This document shows, in pieces, positions 8,235-17,826 of a stretch of DNA of 64,000 nt. The stretch's first letter is position 1. Every line of letters begins with the position of its first letter. The position numbers were made by a program, and so were the translations under genes. Under the pieces are notes generated by a model. That model was not told the DNA's origin and did not search any database. It worked only from the letters and a program-made list of their open reading frames with translations. Source of the stretch: JANMGV01 sp037440405 (GTDB lineage Bacteria > Planctomycetota > Planctomycetia > Pirellulales > Pirellulaceae); NCBI GenBank assembly GCA_037440405.1, contig JBBIUE010000005.1:34952-98951 (forward strand), in the 5' to 3' direction.

Positions 8235-9092
8235 ATGTCATTGCAAATCTACATCTCTGGTCAATTCTACAGCAAGGAAGATGCGAAGATCAGCGTTTAC
8301 GATCACGGCTTGCTGTATGGCGACGGAGTATTTGAGGGAATGCGTTCGTACTCCGGTAAGGTCTTTCGACTCCGAGAGCACTTGATCCGTCTTTACGAAT
8401 CGGCAAGGGCGATCTATCTCCAAATTCCGATCGAACTTGAGGCGCTAGGTGAAGCTGTCAATGAAACGCTGCGGCGGAATTCACTTTCGGATGCTTACAT
8501 TCGACTGGTGGTGACTCGTGGTGCTGGAAGTTTAGGGCTGGATCCCAATCGAACCAGCGATCCGCAAGTGATTATTATCGCCGATCATATCGCGTTGTAT
8601 CCTCAAGAGTACTATGACCGGGGGTTGGAAATCGTTACGGCCAGTACGATACGCAGCCATCCCAACGCGATGAATCCTCGCGTCAAGTCGCTGAACTATT
8701 TGAATAATATCATGGCCAAAGTCGAGGGATTGCAGGCTGGATGCATCGAGGCCCTGATGTTGAATCACAAAGGCGAGGTTGCCGAATGCACGGGAGACAA
8801 TATCTTCATTGTTCGCAGAGGCGAACTGTTGACGCCTCCGGCTGATGCCGGGATTTTGGAAGGTATCACTCGTGGAGCGATCTTGGAGCTGGCGTCCGAG
8901 CTCGGAATCTCTGCGATTGAAAGGACACTCACCCGACATGATGTCTATGTCGCCGAAGAGTGTTTCCTGACGGGCAGCGCCGCCGAGGTCATTCCAGTAG
9001 TCAAAGTCGATGGACGAGCGATCGGTAATGGCGCTGTTGGTCCAACGACGAAGCAATTGATGGCGGCATTCAAGAGGTTCGTGCATTCTTGA
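8235..9092 (+). CDS. ilvE: Branched-chain amino acid aminotransferase (class IV)
   Basis: A 285-residue fold-type IV PLP aminotransferase, which makes the last step of Leu, Ile and Val synthesis. Visible features: ISVYDHGLLYGDGVFEG near residues 19-35, the PLP lysine K151 in NPRVKSLNYLNN, EAL and TGDNIFIV around 168-190, and GILEGITRGAI followed by EECFLTGSAAEV at the C-terminus. The length is right for the family. D-amino acid aminotransferase and aminodeoxychorismate lyase share the fold; the NPRVKSLNYLNN and GITR motifs favour IlvE. The ATG at 8235 gives the family N-terminus. The stop overlaps a possible TTG start of the next gene. The leader upstream can form alternative hairpins. Confidence 0.9.
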   Translation: MSLQIYISGQFYSKEDAKISVYDHGLLYGDGVFEGMRSYSGKVFRLREHLIRLYESARAIYLQIPIELEALGEAVNETLRRNSLSDAYIRLVVTRGAGSLGLDPNRTSDPQVIIIADHIALYPQEYYDRGLEIVTASTIRSHPNAMNPRVKSLNYLNNIMAKVEGLQAGCIEALMLNHKGEVAECTGDNIFIVRRGELLTPPADAGILEGITRGAILELASELGISAIERTLTRHDVYVAEECFLTGSAAEVIPVVKVDGRAIGNGAVGPTTKQLMAAFKRFVHS

Positions 9093-9106
9093 AAGATTGG
9101 TTTGCG

Positions 9107-9886
9107 ATGGCTTCCTGCCGATTTGACAAGTTGGTCATTGCTTTTCTCGCGATTGTTGCAACAGTCGTGCCTCCTCTCTCCGCTCAGCAAGCGTCGGCAA
9201 CTGCCATCGTCGGAAACGAAACGGATGCACCGATCCCAAAACCGAAGACTCGTTACCTGGGACGCACCATCGCGCCCACCATGAGTTTTGAAGGTGCTTG
9301 GTGGCTAATCCGAGGTACGCGAGATCAGGAAGAGAATCCGGAGGCCATGGTTGAGCAACTGAAACTGAAACCAGGCATGACGGTTTGTGACCTCGGATGT
9401 GGAAACGGCTTCCACACAATTCCCATGTCAAAAATCGTGGGGAAAGATGGAAAAGTGTATGCTGTCGATGTCCAGCCGGAGATGCTGGAAATGTTATCTC
9501 GGCGAATCGACGAGGAAAGAATCGAAAATATTGAGCTTCTACTTGGTAGCGTTATCGATCCCAAACTTCCCGAAGGAGAGCTGGACCTAGTGCTGATGGT
9601 CGATGTTTACCATGAGTTTTCCCATCCCGATTTGATGCTTTCGAGAATCCGCAAGTCCTTAAAGCCGGATGGAGTGGTTGCACTCGTCGAGTTCCGAGGA
9701 GAAGATCCCACCGTTCCCATTCTACCTCTTCACAAGATGACCAAAAAACAAATCCATCGTGAGTACAATGCGAATGGGTTCAAGTTGCGATCTGAGTTCG
9801 ATGGACTACCGATCCAACACCTCATGTTTTTTGAAATCGATGACACCTGGACTTCTGAGGAAGATGGGGCCAGCGTGAAAAAATAG
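9107..9886 (+). CDS. Exported class I SAM-dependent methyltransferase-like protein
   Basis: Residues 1-28 form a signal peptide ending at PLSAQ. The mature part has a class I Rossmann methyltransferase core: motif I VCDLGCGNGFHTI near residues 93-105, acidic strand-2 end YAVDVQPEMLEM, and a motif equivalent to LVLMVDVYHEF. Similar exported proteins of this type are often annotated as methyltransferases in planctomycetes and other Gram-negative bacteria, although SAM is not expected outside the cytoplasm. The ATG at 9107 is preferred; a TTG at 9089 overlaps the ilvE stop and would extend the N-terminus by six residues. It is followed 41 bases later by another exported enzyme. The substrate is unknown. 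Confidence 0.8.
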   Translation: MASCRFDKLVIAFLAIVATVVPPLSAQQASATAIVGNETDAPIPKPKTRYLGRTIAPTMSFEGAWWLIRGTRDQEENPEAMVEQLKLKPGMTVCDLGCGNGFHTIPMSKIVGKDGKVYAVDVQPEMLEMLSRRIDEERIENIELLLGSVIDPKLPEGELDLVLMVDVYHEFSHPDLMLSRIRKSLKPDGVVALVEFRGEDPTVPILPLHKMTKKQIHREYNANGFKLRSEFDGLPIQHLMFFEIDDTWTSEEDGASVKK

Positions 9887-9927
9887 TCTCTCGGTGTTTC
9901 TGCTTTCCGTTCACTTGGAATTAAGTT

Positions 9928-10758
9928 ATGAACCGCGTCGCATTCGTCAGTCTATTGTTATCCATTGCTTTTTTTTCTGCGAAGTCCGATGTGCATGGCC
10001 AGGAATGGGCAAAGAAACGCCTTGAGGAGTCACCGCGACACCAGGAATGGGTTGAGCTTTCGCATGGCAATCGCAAGGTGCAGTCGTTTGTGATGTACCC
10101 CGAGGTGAAGGACAAAGCTCCCGCTGTGATCGTGATTCACGAAATTTTTGGCTTGTCCGAGTGGGTCAAGAGCATGTGCGATCAGTTCGCCGAGATCGGA
10201 TGTATTGCGATTGCACCGGACTTGATCTCGGGCATGGGAAAGGATGGTGGTGGCACCGAGTCGTTTGAAGGTCGCGAAATGACTCGCGCCGTATCGACTC
10301 TGCCACCCGATCAAGTTACGGCGGATTTGAATGCTGCTTATGAATACCTATCCGACTTGCCGGCGTGCAATGGAAAGGTAATCGTTGCGGGATTCTGCTG
10401 GGGAGGAACGCAGTCCTTTCGCTATGCCGCGAACAACTCCAAGCTAAAAGCAGCGATGGTCTTTTACGGTTCGGGACCGGACGACAAGGAGGCGATCGAG
10501 CGAATTGCGTGCCCAATCCTTGGCTTCTATGGCGAGAACGACAATCGAGTCAATGCAACTATCGAACGCTCGAAAGATCTGATGCAAGCTGCTGGTAAGC
10601 AATATGATCCAGTGATTTATCCGGGTGCCGGTCACGGATTCATGAGAGCCGGAGAAGAACCCGAGGCCAATGTCGCTGACAAGACCATGTATGCTGCAAA
10701 TCGAGACGGCAGGAAAGCTGCATGGGACAGGATTCGAACGTATCTTGGTTCCCTTTGA
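9928..10758 (+). CDS. Exported dienelactone hydrolase family protein
   Basis: An alpha/beta hydrolase of 276 residues with a signal peptide (1 to about 24, cut after VHG). It carries the dienelactone hydrolase arrangement: HEIFGL with E72, the nucleophile C157 in GFCWGG, D205 in YGENDNRV and H236 in PGAGHGF. Family enzymes open cyclic lactones in aromatic degradation, but exported planctomycete members are usually broad carboxylester or lactone hydrolases of unknown substrate. It lies in the same direction as the exported methyltransferase before it and the large PVC heme protein 67 bases after it, so a common transcript is possible. Confidence 0.9.
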   Translation: MNRVAFVSLLLSIAFFSAKSDVHGQEWAKKRLEESPRHQEWVELSHGNRKVQSFVMYPEVKDKAPAVIVIHEIFGLSEWVKSMCDQFAEIGCIAIAPDLISGMGKDGGGTESFEGREMTRAVSTLPPDQVTADLNAAYEYLSDLPACNGKVIVAGFCWGGTQSFRYAANNSKLKAAMVFYGSGPDDKEAIERIACPILGFYGENDNRVNATIERSKDLMQAAGKQYDPVIYPGAGHGFMRAGEEPEANVADKTMYAANRDGRKAAWDRIRTYLGSL

Positions 10759-10825
10759 GAACGTCCCCGTACACATCGCTTATCGCTTTTTCCCACCCAA
10801 CTTGCCTTCCAATTTGAATGTCGCC

Positions 10826-13800
10826 ATGCAATCTCACCCATCCTATTTAGAATTTGTTCGTGCGAATTCGTTTTCACCTTCCAAGCCATGGAACTCCATT
10901 ACAGTTGCGACGACATTCTCATTCGGTGGTCGACTGATTGGATGCATCGCTTGCTCGATTTGGGCCGCATTCTCTCTGAATGCCGCATTGGCGATCGAAG
11001 ACCAGAAATCGCTGCACTCGTTCGAAGTCATCAAGTTGACCGATGTTTACTTCGCCGAAGGAGCGAACGCGGGAGACCTGGACGGCGATGGGATCCCCGA
11101 CGTCGTCTACGGTCCCTATTGGTGGAAAGGTCCCGACTACCAGGAACGCCATGAAATCTATCCGCCCGTGCCACAGAATATGGAAGGCTATGCCGACCAC
11201 TTTTTCAATTGGATTCACGATTTTGATGGCGATGGGTGGAGTGACATTTTCGTGGTCGGTTTTCCAGGAACGCCGGGATACGTCTATCAGAATCCTGGCC
11301 CCAACGGTTGGACGAGTCATTGGAAGAAGCATCGGGTGTTCGACGCTGTATCCAATGAAGCGCCCGTTTTGAAGAACATCGTGGGGGACGACCGTCCCGA
11401 GTTGATCTGCGCATTCGACGGCTATTTTGGGTTCGCGACGATCGACTGGGACAACCCTTTTGCCAAGTGGCAGTTCCATCCGATTTCGGAAAAAATTGCT
11501 CCGGTTCCTTTTGGGCACGGTCTTGGTGTTGGCGATGTCAACGGAGACGGTCTTCACGACTTGCTTTGGTCAGATGGATGGTTCGAGCAGCCGAAGGACA
11601 ATGCTCTTTCATCACGATGGCAGCTTCACAGTCACCGCTTCACGACAGCCTACGGTGGAGCCGAAATGTACGCTTACGATGTCAATGGTGACGGACGGAA
11701 TGACATCATCACGAGCCAAGCCGCGCACGATTTTGGATTGGCTTGGTATGAACAAGTCCGTGACGGGGACGATATTCAGTTTCGCGAACAATTAATCATG
11801 GGAGACCGCCCAGAGAAGAGCAAATATGGTCTCGTTTTTAGTGAATTGCATTCCGTTGCGTTAGCCGACGTGAACGGCGATGGATTGCTGGACATCCTGA
11901 CCGGCAAAACGTATTACTCGCACCATCGCTCCAGTCCGATGTGGGACGCAGGGGCTGTCGTTTATTGGTTCCAACTCGATCGCAGTGGCGGCGAAATTGA
12001 CTGGATTCCTTTCCAAGCTGCGGCAGACACAGGGATTGGTCGCCAGATATCCATGGTGGATGTAAACAATGACGGTCTATTGGACATCGTTGTTGGAGGC
12101 ATGAAGGGCGCCCATGTTCTGGTTCATCGCGTCACAGAGGTTGATGAGGCCGTGTGGCAAGCAGCCCAACCCAAGAAGTTTGAGGCATCAACCAAAAGCG
12201 CTTTGCAAACCGAAAGTCTTCGTCTTACGAATCGCGGGAGAGTAGCCGGGGCAGTCGAAGGAGAGAGCTTTCGAATTCATTCGCTTACCGGAGGAGACGC
12301 CGGTCCACAGGATATGAGCGGCTTTTCTCGCGGGCGATGGAGCAATCAATCGCAATTATGGTGGACGGGTGGAAAGCCGGGAGATCGACTCGATCTCCAG
12401 TTTCAAGTGCCTGACGAAGGGAAGTACACGATCGCTGCCGGCTTCACGAAAGCTCGCGACTATGGCATGGCTCAGGTACTGATCGACGGTGAGCCTCTCA
12501 CAGAACCCATCGATTTCTTCAATTACCCTGACGTCATCCACACCGGTTTGATTCGCCTTGGCGAACGATCGCTCCGAGAAGGCAACCACACCTTTTCTTT
12601 GAAGATCACCGGAGCCAACCCTGCCGCTCTCCCTGCTTATATGGTGGGGCTCGATTTTATCCTCGTTAGGGATGAGCAAGGTAACGCCGTTCGGATGACG
12701 CGATCCCGTGATGAACAGTTATCGATTCAAGCAGAGACAGGCGTCGAACCAACTCTTAGTTTCGAGACGGGCGATTTGAGAGGATGGTCCGTCGAGGGAA
12801 ATGCTTTTGCAAAACAGCCTGTTCGCGGAGATACCGTCTTTGCTCGCCGCAAAGACATGAAGAGCAATCACGCTGGCGACTTCTGGATTGGTAGTTACGA
12901 AATCGATGGCGATGCCGTTACAGGGGTTATGACATCGAATCCCTTTAAGGTAACGTCTCCTTGGGGGACGTTTCTGGTGGGCGGTGGAAGTTCGCCAGAG
13001 ACTCGCGTTGAAATCGTCGAGGCCGAAACGAACAAGGTTCTACTGAAAGCGAATGGCAGAAACGTCGAGAACATGGAACGAGCAGTCGTCGATCTGCGTT
13101 CTCACGTCGGAAAGTCGATTTACATTCGGATTGTCGATCAGAGCACTGGGGGGTGGGGCCACATCAACTTTGATGATTTCCGATTTCATGATGATCAACC
13201 GGGCGAACCCACCAAGTCATTTGTCGAACTTGTTCCTGATGAGTATCCGTTCGCGGGACTGGCGGCCGAGGATGCTGCAAAGGCGATGGTGCTCCCTGAT
13301 GGTTTTCAAGCGATTGTCGGAGCGAGTGAGCCACACGTTTTGCAGCCGATCGCCATGGCGATCGATGATCGAGGTCGCGTTTGGATCGCAGAGGCCTACG
13401 AGTATCCCGTTCGTGCGGCCGACGGCAAGGGTCGCGATCGTATCCTGATTTTTGAAGACACCAATGGCGACGGTCGCCTCGATAAGAGAACTGTGTTCAC
13501 GGAAAACTTGAACTTGGTCAGTGGCTTGGAGCTCGGTTTCGGGGGTGTGTGGATTGGAGCGGCTCCATATCTCCTTTTTATTCCGGATCGAAATCGTGAT
13601 GATGTGCCTGATGGACCACCGGAAGTCTTGCTGGATGGCTGGGGATATCAGGACACCCATGAGACACTGAATGCATTCATCTGGGGGCCGGATGGCTGGT
13701 TATACGGGTGCCACGGCGTATTCACGCACTCAAGGGTCGGCAAGCCTGGAACACCGAACGAGAAGCGGCAACCCATCAACGCCGGCATCTGGAGATATCA

Positions 13801-16675
13801 TCCCACCCGCCATGAATTCGAAGTCTTTGCTCATGGAACGAGCAATCCCTGGGGTGTTGACTTCAATGACCATGGGCAGGCATTTTGCACTGCCTGCGTC
13901 ATCCCTCACCTGTTCCACATCATTCAGGGTGGGCGCTACAACCGGCAGGCAGGTAATCATTTCAACCCGTACACCTATGATGACATTAAGACCATCGCCG
14001 ACCATTTGCATTACTTGGGAGCGAATCCCCATGGTGGCAATAACAAATCCGATCAAGCAGGTGGAGGGCACGCTCACGCCGGCGCCATGATTTACCTGGG
14101 AGGAACCTGGCCCGAGCAATACCGCAATCAGATATTCATGAACAACATCCACGGCCAGCGTCTCAATGTTGACCTGCTCGAGGCAAATGGTTCCGGTTAT
14201 GTCGGGAAGCACGGTCCTGATTTCCTTTTGACTCGAGATGCAGCCTCACAGATTTTGAACTTGCGCTATGGCCCCGACGGTCAAGCCTGGATGATCGACT
14301 GGTATGACATGCAAGCCTGCCACTTGAATGATCCGGCAAAGCACGACCGCAGCAATGGCCGTATCTATAAGATCGTTTTTGGCCAACCCAAAAAGGTCGA
14401 AGTAGATCTGGCTACTTGGGATGACCTTCGCCTGGCGCGATGTGTTGAAGAGACGAATGATTGGTACGTTCGGCACGCGCGAAAACTCCTTCAGGAGCGG
14501 GCCGCCAGTCGACCGATTGCGTCTGCGGCGATTGAGTACCTTCGAAAGGTCGCCACAACCCACGCCGATGACACTAGGCGTTTGCGTGCGATCTGGGCGC
14601 TTCACGTCGCAAATGCGCTTCCTTCCGATTTCTTGGCGGAGCTCTTCAAGGATACAAGTCCGTATGTACGCGGTTGGGCGATCCAACTGGGTTGCGAGCA
14701 GGAGCAATCGCTCACGCCAAGGCTATTGTCCATGTTAGAGGCGCAAGCGATTGGCGATGATTCGCCGATCGTCCGACTTTACCTGGCATCGGCTGCTCAA
14801 CGTCTTCCGTCTGCCAAACGATGGACGATTCTCGAAGGTTTGATTCAACATTCGCAGGATAAACAGGACCACAATCTACCGCTTATGTACTGGTATGCGG
14901 CGGAACCACTCGTCGACGTGGACCTTGGCAGGGCTCTTAAGTTCGCTTTGCAGTGTTCTGAGCATCAGCCAATGGTGCGCGACTTCCTGATGCGACGCAT
15001 CGCCAACTCAGAAGGGGAAGGAGCCATTGAGTCGTTGGTAGCCGCCTTGGGATCAACTACGGAGCCCCAGACGTTGATCGCGTTCCTCGAAGCGATTCGC
15101 TCCGCACTGCGTGGCCAGCGTCAGGTGGCCCAGCCGAAGAGTTGGCCTGCTGCCTTTGCGGCATTGCAGCGAAGCGATACTCATGTCCGATTGCAAGCAG
15201 CGTCGCTGGGGGCCGTATTTGGTGACCCAAAAGCGAAATCACAATTGGAGGACTTTGCTCGGGACACGAGTTTGCCGCCGTCGGCTCGCCAGGAGGCAGC
15301 GACTACGCTGCTTACAATCCGCGACGCCGAATTGGCGTCAAAGCTGGAAACCTGGTTGGATGATTCGGTTCTGCGAGTCGTTGCGCTTCGCGGCATGGCA
15401 GACATCGAGCTGCCAAATCTCGCCGTCGCTGCGGTCGAGCGGTATGCGCAGTTGGAATCTGCCGAGCGCCGCCAATTGATTGCTACATTGAGTTCTCGTA
15501 AGAACTACGCTCGGACGTTATTGGAAGCGATCGAGAGTAAGCATGTCGCCGCGACGGACCTTCCAGCTGATTTGGTTCGTCAAATGCTCGCCTTCGGAGA
15601 CGCAGAGATTGAAAAGATGCTTTCTTCTGCCTGGGGTATGGTGCGGGAAACGGAAGCGGATAAACGTCAATTGATCGACGAGTATTCCCAACTCGTTCAG
15701 AACGACGACCTTCCCGCTCCTGACTTGACTCTGGGTCGGGCTATCTTCGTTAAGACTTGCCAGCAGTGCCACGTGCTCTACGGCGTTGGAGGCCAAATCG
15801 GACCCGACCTGACCGGCTCGAATCGATCCAATCTCGAATACTTGCTCAGCAATATCGTCGATCCCAGTGCTGTCATGGCGAAGGAGTATCAACCTACGAT
15901 CTTTCTTACGGACGGCGGGCGGACCATCGTTGGACTCATCCGCGAGGAGAATGCAAAGTCGATTACGATCCAAACCTCCACGGAATTGATCGATCTTCCG
16001 GTGGATGAGGTAGTGGATCGAAAACTGAGCGAGAAATCGATGATGCCCGATGATCAATTGCGTCCGTTTTCGAAACATGAACTGCGATCTCTCTTCGCTT
16101 ACCTGGCGGATAAACAACAGCACCCGCTTTTGTTGACGCGCGATACCGCGCCGCTCATGTTCAACAGAACGGACCTGACAGGTTGGCAGGGGAACTCGGA
16201 ACTATGGTCGGTCGAAGATGGTCAGATTGTTGGTCGAACCAAAGGTCTGTCGGTCAATGAATTTCTCGTCAGCGATGTTTACGCCACTGATTTCCGGCTG
16301 GTCTTAGAAGTCAAGCTGACGCCAAACTCAGAGAATTCTGGAATCCAGTTTCGAAGCGAGCTGCTCGACCACGGTGACGTGAAGGGGTACCAAGCCGACA
16401 TCGGCCAAGGTTGGTGGGGCAAGCTGTATGAAGAGCACGGTCGCGGTCTGCTTTGGGAGAAATCCGGTGAGGAGTTCGTCAAGCATAACGACTGGAACCG
16501 ATACGAGATTGTCGCGAAAGGACATCATATTGAAACGTTTATCAACGGTCAGAAGTGTGTCGATATCGTCGATGATCATGGAGCGACCGGAGGCCGATTC
16601 GCGATCCAGTTGCATGCCGGCGGACCCATGGAGATTCGCGTGAAGAATATCTCGATCGAACCCTATTCCGAATGA
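10826..16675 (+). CDS. Giant exported FG-GAP / PVC-type heme c / DUF1080 protein
   Basis: A 1949-residue exported protein. After a long N-region and signal segment (to about residue 57) come at least six FG-GAP/VCBS calcium-type repeats (DLDGDGIPD, DFDGDGWSD, DVNGDGLHD, DVNGDGRND, DVNGDGLLD, DVNNDGLLD). A carbohydrate-binding-like region follows, then the PVC-type membrane-bound dehydrogenase propeller from about 826 (GFQAIVGASEPHVLQP, RVWIAEAYEYPV), HEAT-like helices (about 1220-1600), a cytochrome c heme site CQQCH at 1645-1649 within the PVC heme domain (GPDLTGSNR, IVDPSAVMAKEY), and a C-terminal DUF1080/LamG-type domain from about 1778 (DLTGWQGNSELWSVEDG). Probable role: oxidation or binding of a polymeric sugar at the cell surface. 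The ATG at 10826 is chosen because the open frame before it overlaps the previous gene. No stop interrupts the frame. Confidence 0.9.
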   Translation: MQSHPSYLEFVRANSFSPSKPWNSITVATTFSFGGRLIGCIACSIWAAFSLNAALAIEDQKSLHSFEVIKLTDVYFAEGANAGDLDGDGIPDVVYGPYWWKGPDYQERHEIYPPVPQNMEGYADHFFNWIHDFDGDGWSDIFVVGFPGTPGYVYQNPGPNGWTSHWKKHRVFDAVSNEAPVLKNIVGDDRPELICAFDGYFGFATIDWDNPFAKWQFHPISEKIAPVPFGHGLGVGDVNGDGLHDLLWSDGWFEQPKDNALSSRWQLHSHRFTTAYGGAEMYAYDVNGDGRNDIITSQAAHDFGLAWYEQVRDGDDIQFREQLIMGDRPEKSKYGLVFSELHSVALADVNGDGLLDILTGKTYYSHHRSSPMWDAGAVVYWFQLDRSGGEIDWIPFQAAADTGIGRQISMVDVNNDGLLDIVVGGMKGAHVLVHRVTEVDEAVWQAAQPKKFEASTKSALQTESLRLTNRGRVAGAVEGESFRIHSLTGGDAGPQDMSGFSRGRWSNQSQLWWTGGKPGDRLDLQFQVPDEGKYTIAAGFTKARDYGMAQVLIDGEPLTEPIDFFNYPDVIHTGLIRLGERSLREGNHTFSLKITGANPAALPAYMVGLDFILVRDEQGNAVRMTRSRDEQLSIQAETGVEPTLSFETGDLRGWSVEGNAFAKQPVRGDTVFARRKDMKSNHAGDFWIGSYEIDGDAVTGVMTSNPFKVTSPWGTFLVGGGSSPETRVEIVEAETNKVLLKANGRNVENMERAVVDLRSHVGKSIYIRIVDQSTGGWGHINFDDFRFHDDQPGEPTKSFVELVPDEYPFAGLAAEDAAKAMVLPDGFQAIVGASEPHVLQPIAMAIDDRGRVWIAEAYEYPVRAADGKGRDRILIFEDTNGDGRLDKRTVFTENLNLVSGLELGFGGVWIGAAPYLLFIPDRNRDDVPDGPPEVLLDGWGYQDTHETLNAFIWGPDGWLYGCHGVFTHSRVGKPGTPNEKRQPINAGIWRYHPTRHEFEVFAHGTSNPWGVDFNDHGQAFCTACVIPHLFHIIQGGRYNRQAGNHFNPYTYDDIKTIADHLHYLGANPHGGNNKSDQAGGGHAHAGAMIYLGGTWPEQYRNQIFMNNIHGQRLNVDLLEANGSGYVGKHGPDFLLTRDAASQILNLRYGPDGQAWMIDWYDMQACHLNDPAKHDRSNGRIYKIVFGQPKKVEVDLATWDDLRLARCVEETNDWYVRHARKLLQERAASRPIASAAIEYLRKVATTHADDTRRLRAIWALHVANALPSDFLAELFKDTSPYVRGWAIQLGCEQEQSLTPRLLSMLEAQAIGDDSPIVRLYLASAAQRLPSAKRWTILEGLIQHSQDKQDHNLPLMYWYAAEPLVDVDLGRALKFALQCSEHQPMVRDFLMRRIANSEGEGAIESLVAALGSTTEPQTLIAFLEAIRSALRGQRQVAQPKSWPAAFAALQRSDTHVRLQAASLGAVFGDPKAKSQLEDFARDTSLPPSARQEAATTLLTIRDAELASKLETWLDDSVLRVVALRGMADIELPNLAVAAVERYAQLESAERRQLIATLSSRKNYARTLLEAIESKHVAATDLPADLVRQMLAFGDAEIEKMLSSAWGMVRETEADKRQLIDEYSQLVQNDDLPAPDLTLGRAIFVKTCQQCHVLYGVGGQIGPDLTGSNRSNLEYLLSNIVDPSAVMAKEYQPTIFLTDGGRTIVGLIREENAKSITIQTSTELIDLPVDEVVDRKLSEKSMMPDDQLRPFSKHELRSLFAYLADKQQHPLLLTRDTAPLMFNRTDLTGWQGNSELWSVEDGQIVGRTKGLSVNEFLVSDVYATDFRLVLEVKLTPNSENSGIQFRSELLDHGDVKGYQADIGQGWWGKLYEEHGRGLLWEKSGEEFVKHNDWNRYEIVAKGHHIETFINGQKCVDIVDDHGATGGRFAIQLHAGGPMEIRVKNISIEPYSE

Positions 16676-16716
16676 CCGCGATCACTTCGTTGGTTCAGCG
16701 AATGAAATAGAATTGC

Positions 16717-17691
16717 TCAATCCTCGAAGCGAGTTGCATATCCCTGTGGGCTGAGTTCACGGCCCAGCATCGACTCAAGATCGCGATTGTCATTCGCGAA
16801 ACGTCGAATGACTTCGCACGCGACGGAATCGCTCATGCGAAGGCGATGGGGTGGCGTCATGAAACTGCCAGCGTGATCAACTACTCGAATCAGATCGCAA
16901 AGCCAAATGTAGCATTGCCTCGGCATAACCATCTTGGGCCAATAGCGTCCGTCGCGTTCCCTAGCGATGCAGCGGTTCACGATTTGAAGGACGCGGCCAC
17001 CTCTTGAAGTAAGACCCGTGCGACGAACAATAAAATTCCCATGAAACGAGCGATGTTTCACTTCGAGAAAGTCGCAAATTTGATCCAATCATTTTTGACT
17101 GTCTTGTTGGAAATCGCACAACAGCAACGTCAGAACGCGATTCGCAAATCGTTGTCGAAATTTGTCGATAATCTCCGCGAAGTAAGCTGCGAAATACTCT
17201 TGACCATCGTCTTGCTCTTCGAGCAATCGACGAACGAAATCATCAATGCTCAATGTTCCGCCTCCGAGCAGATACTGTGAGTAGGTTGACGTCAACATGT
17301 CCATATGGTTGCGCACGATCAAGAGGATTTTCGTTTCGGGCACGATCGAGCTAAGCATATCGATAACTTGATCCGTGCTCGATCGAGTCAATGCACGAAG
17401 TCCGAGCGTTGGATGGAACAGAGGCATGATGATGTGTTCATCGCTTTCGACGGCAACCGAATTCCTCAGATCATGATTGAAGTATTTGGCGTATTCCTTG
17501 GCTGAAACGGAGGGACGTGGGAAAGGAGTAAAGTAGTTGCTCTTGAACACCAAGAAGACTTCGGGGTGTTGTCGAAGAAAACTTTGAAGATAGGTGGAAG
17601 CGGCTTTTGCAAAGCCTACATGGATCATCGCCGGCAGGCGATTTTCAGCAATGGAGATCGACGAATTCGAAGAGTCGAAGACTTGGAGCAT
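16717..17691 (-). pseudogene. Sulfotransferase family gene interrupted by one TGA
   Basis: Two adjoining open stretches in the same frame are separated only by a TGA at 17091-17089. The first has the PAPS phosphate loop VGFAKAASTYLQ and a 3'-phosphate region ILLIVRNHMDMLTSTYSQYL, and ends CDFQQDSQK. After the stop the frame continues at once with LDQICDFLEV, the usual continuation of sulfotransferases (..E.L..D...L..I..FL.V), and runs another 120 residues. The TGA could come from CGA (Arg) by one change. If the gene works, the product stops at residue 200 and lacks the C-terminal third. It has no obvious partner; it lies downstream of the dehydratase gene on the same strand. A sequence error is the alternative. 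Confidence 0.8.
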
Positions 17692-17826
17692 TATCGAGAA
17701 GTGGATTCAAGTTGCACTGCAGTTGTGGCTTGCTCGATGACGGGTCGCATCTCGCGTCAACCCGTCAAACGTCGCCAACACAAATATTATAGGTCATGGA
17801 TTTCCAACCCAATCATCCACGAAGCT

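Noticed and set aside
10670..10825. Extension of the giant heme protein upstream of 10826
   Set aside because: It overlaps the end of the dienelactone hydrolase gene in another frame and does not resemble a signal peptide.
17089..17091. TGA in the sulfotransferase as selenocysteine
   Set aside because: The family has no selenoproteins, the position is not catalytic, and no SECIS-like structure was noticed next to the stop.
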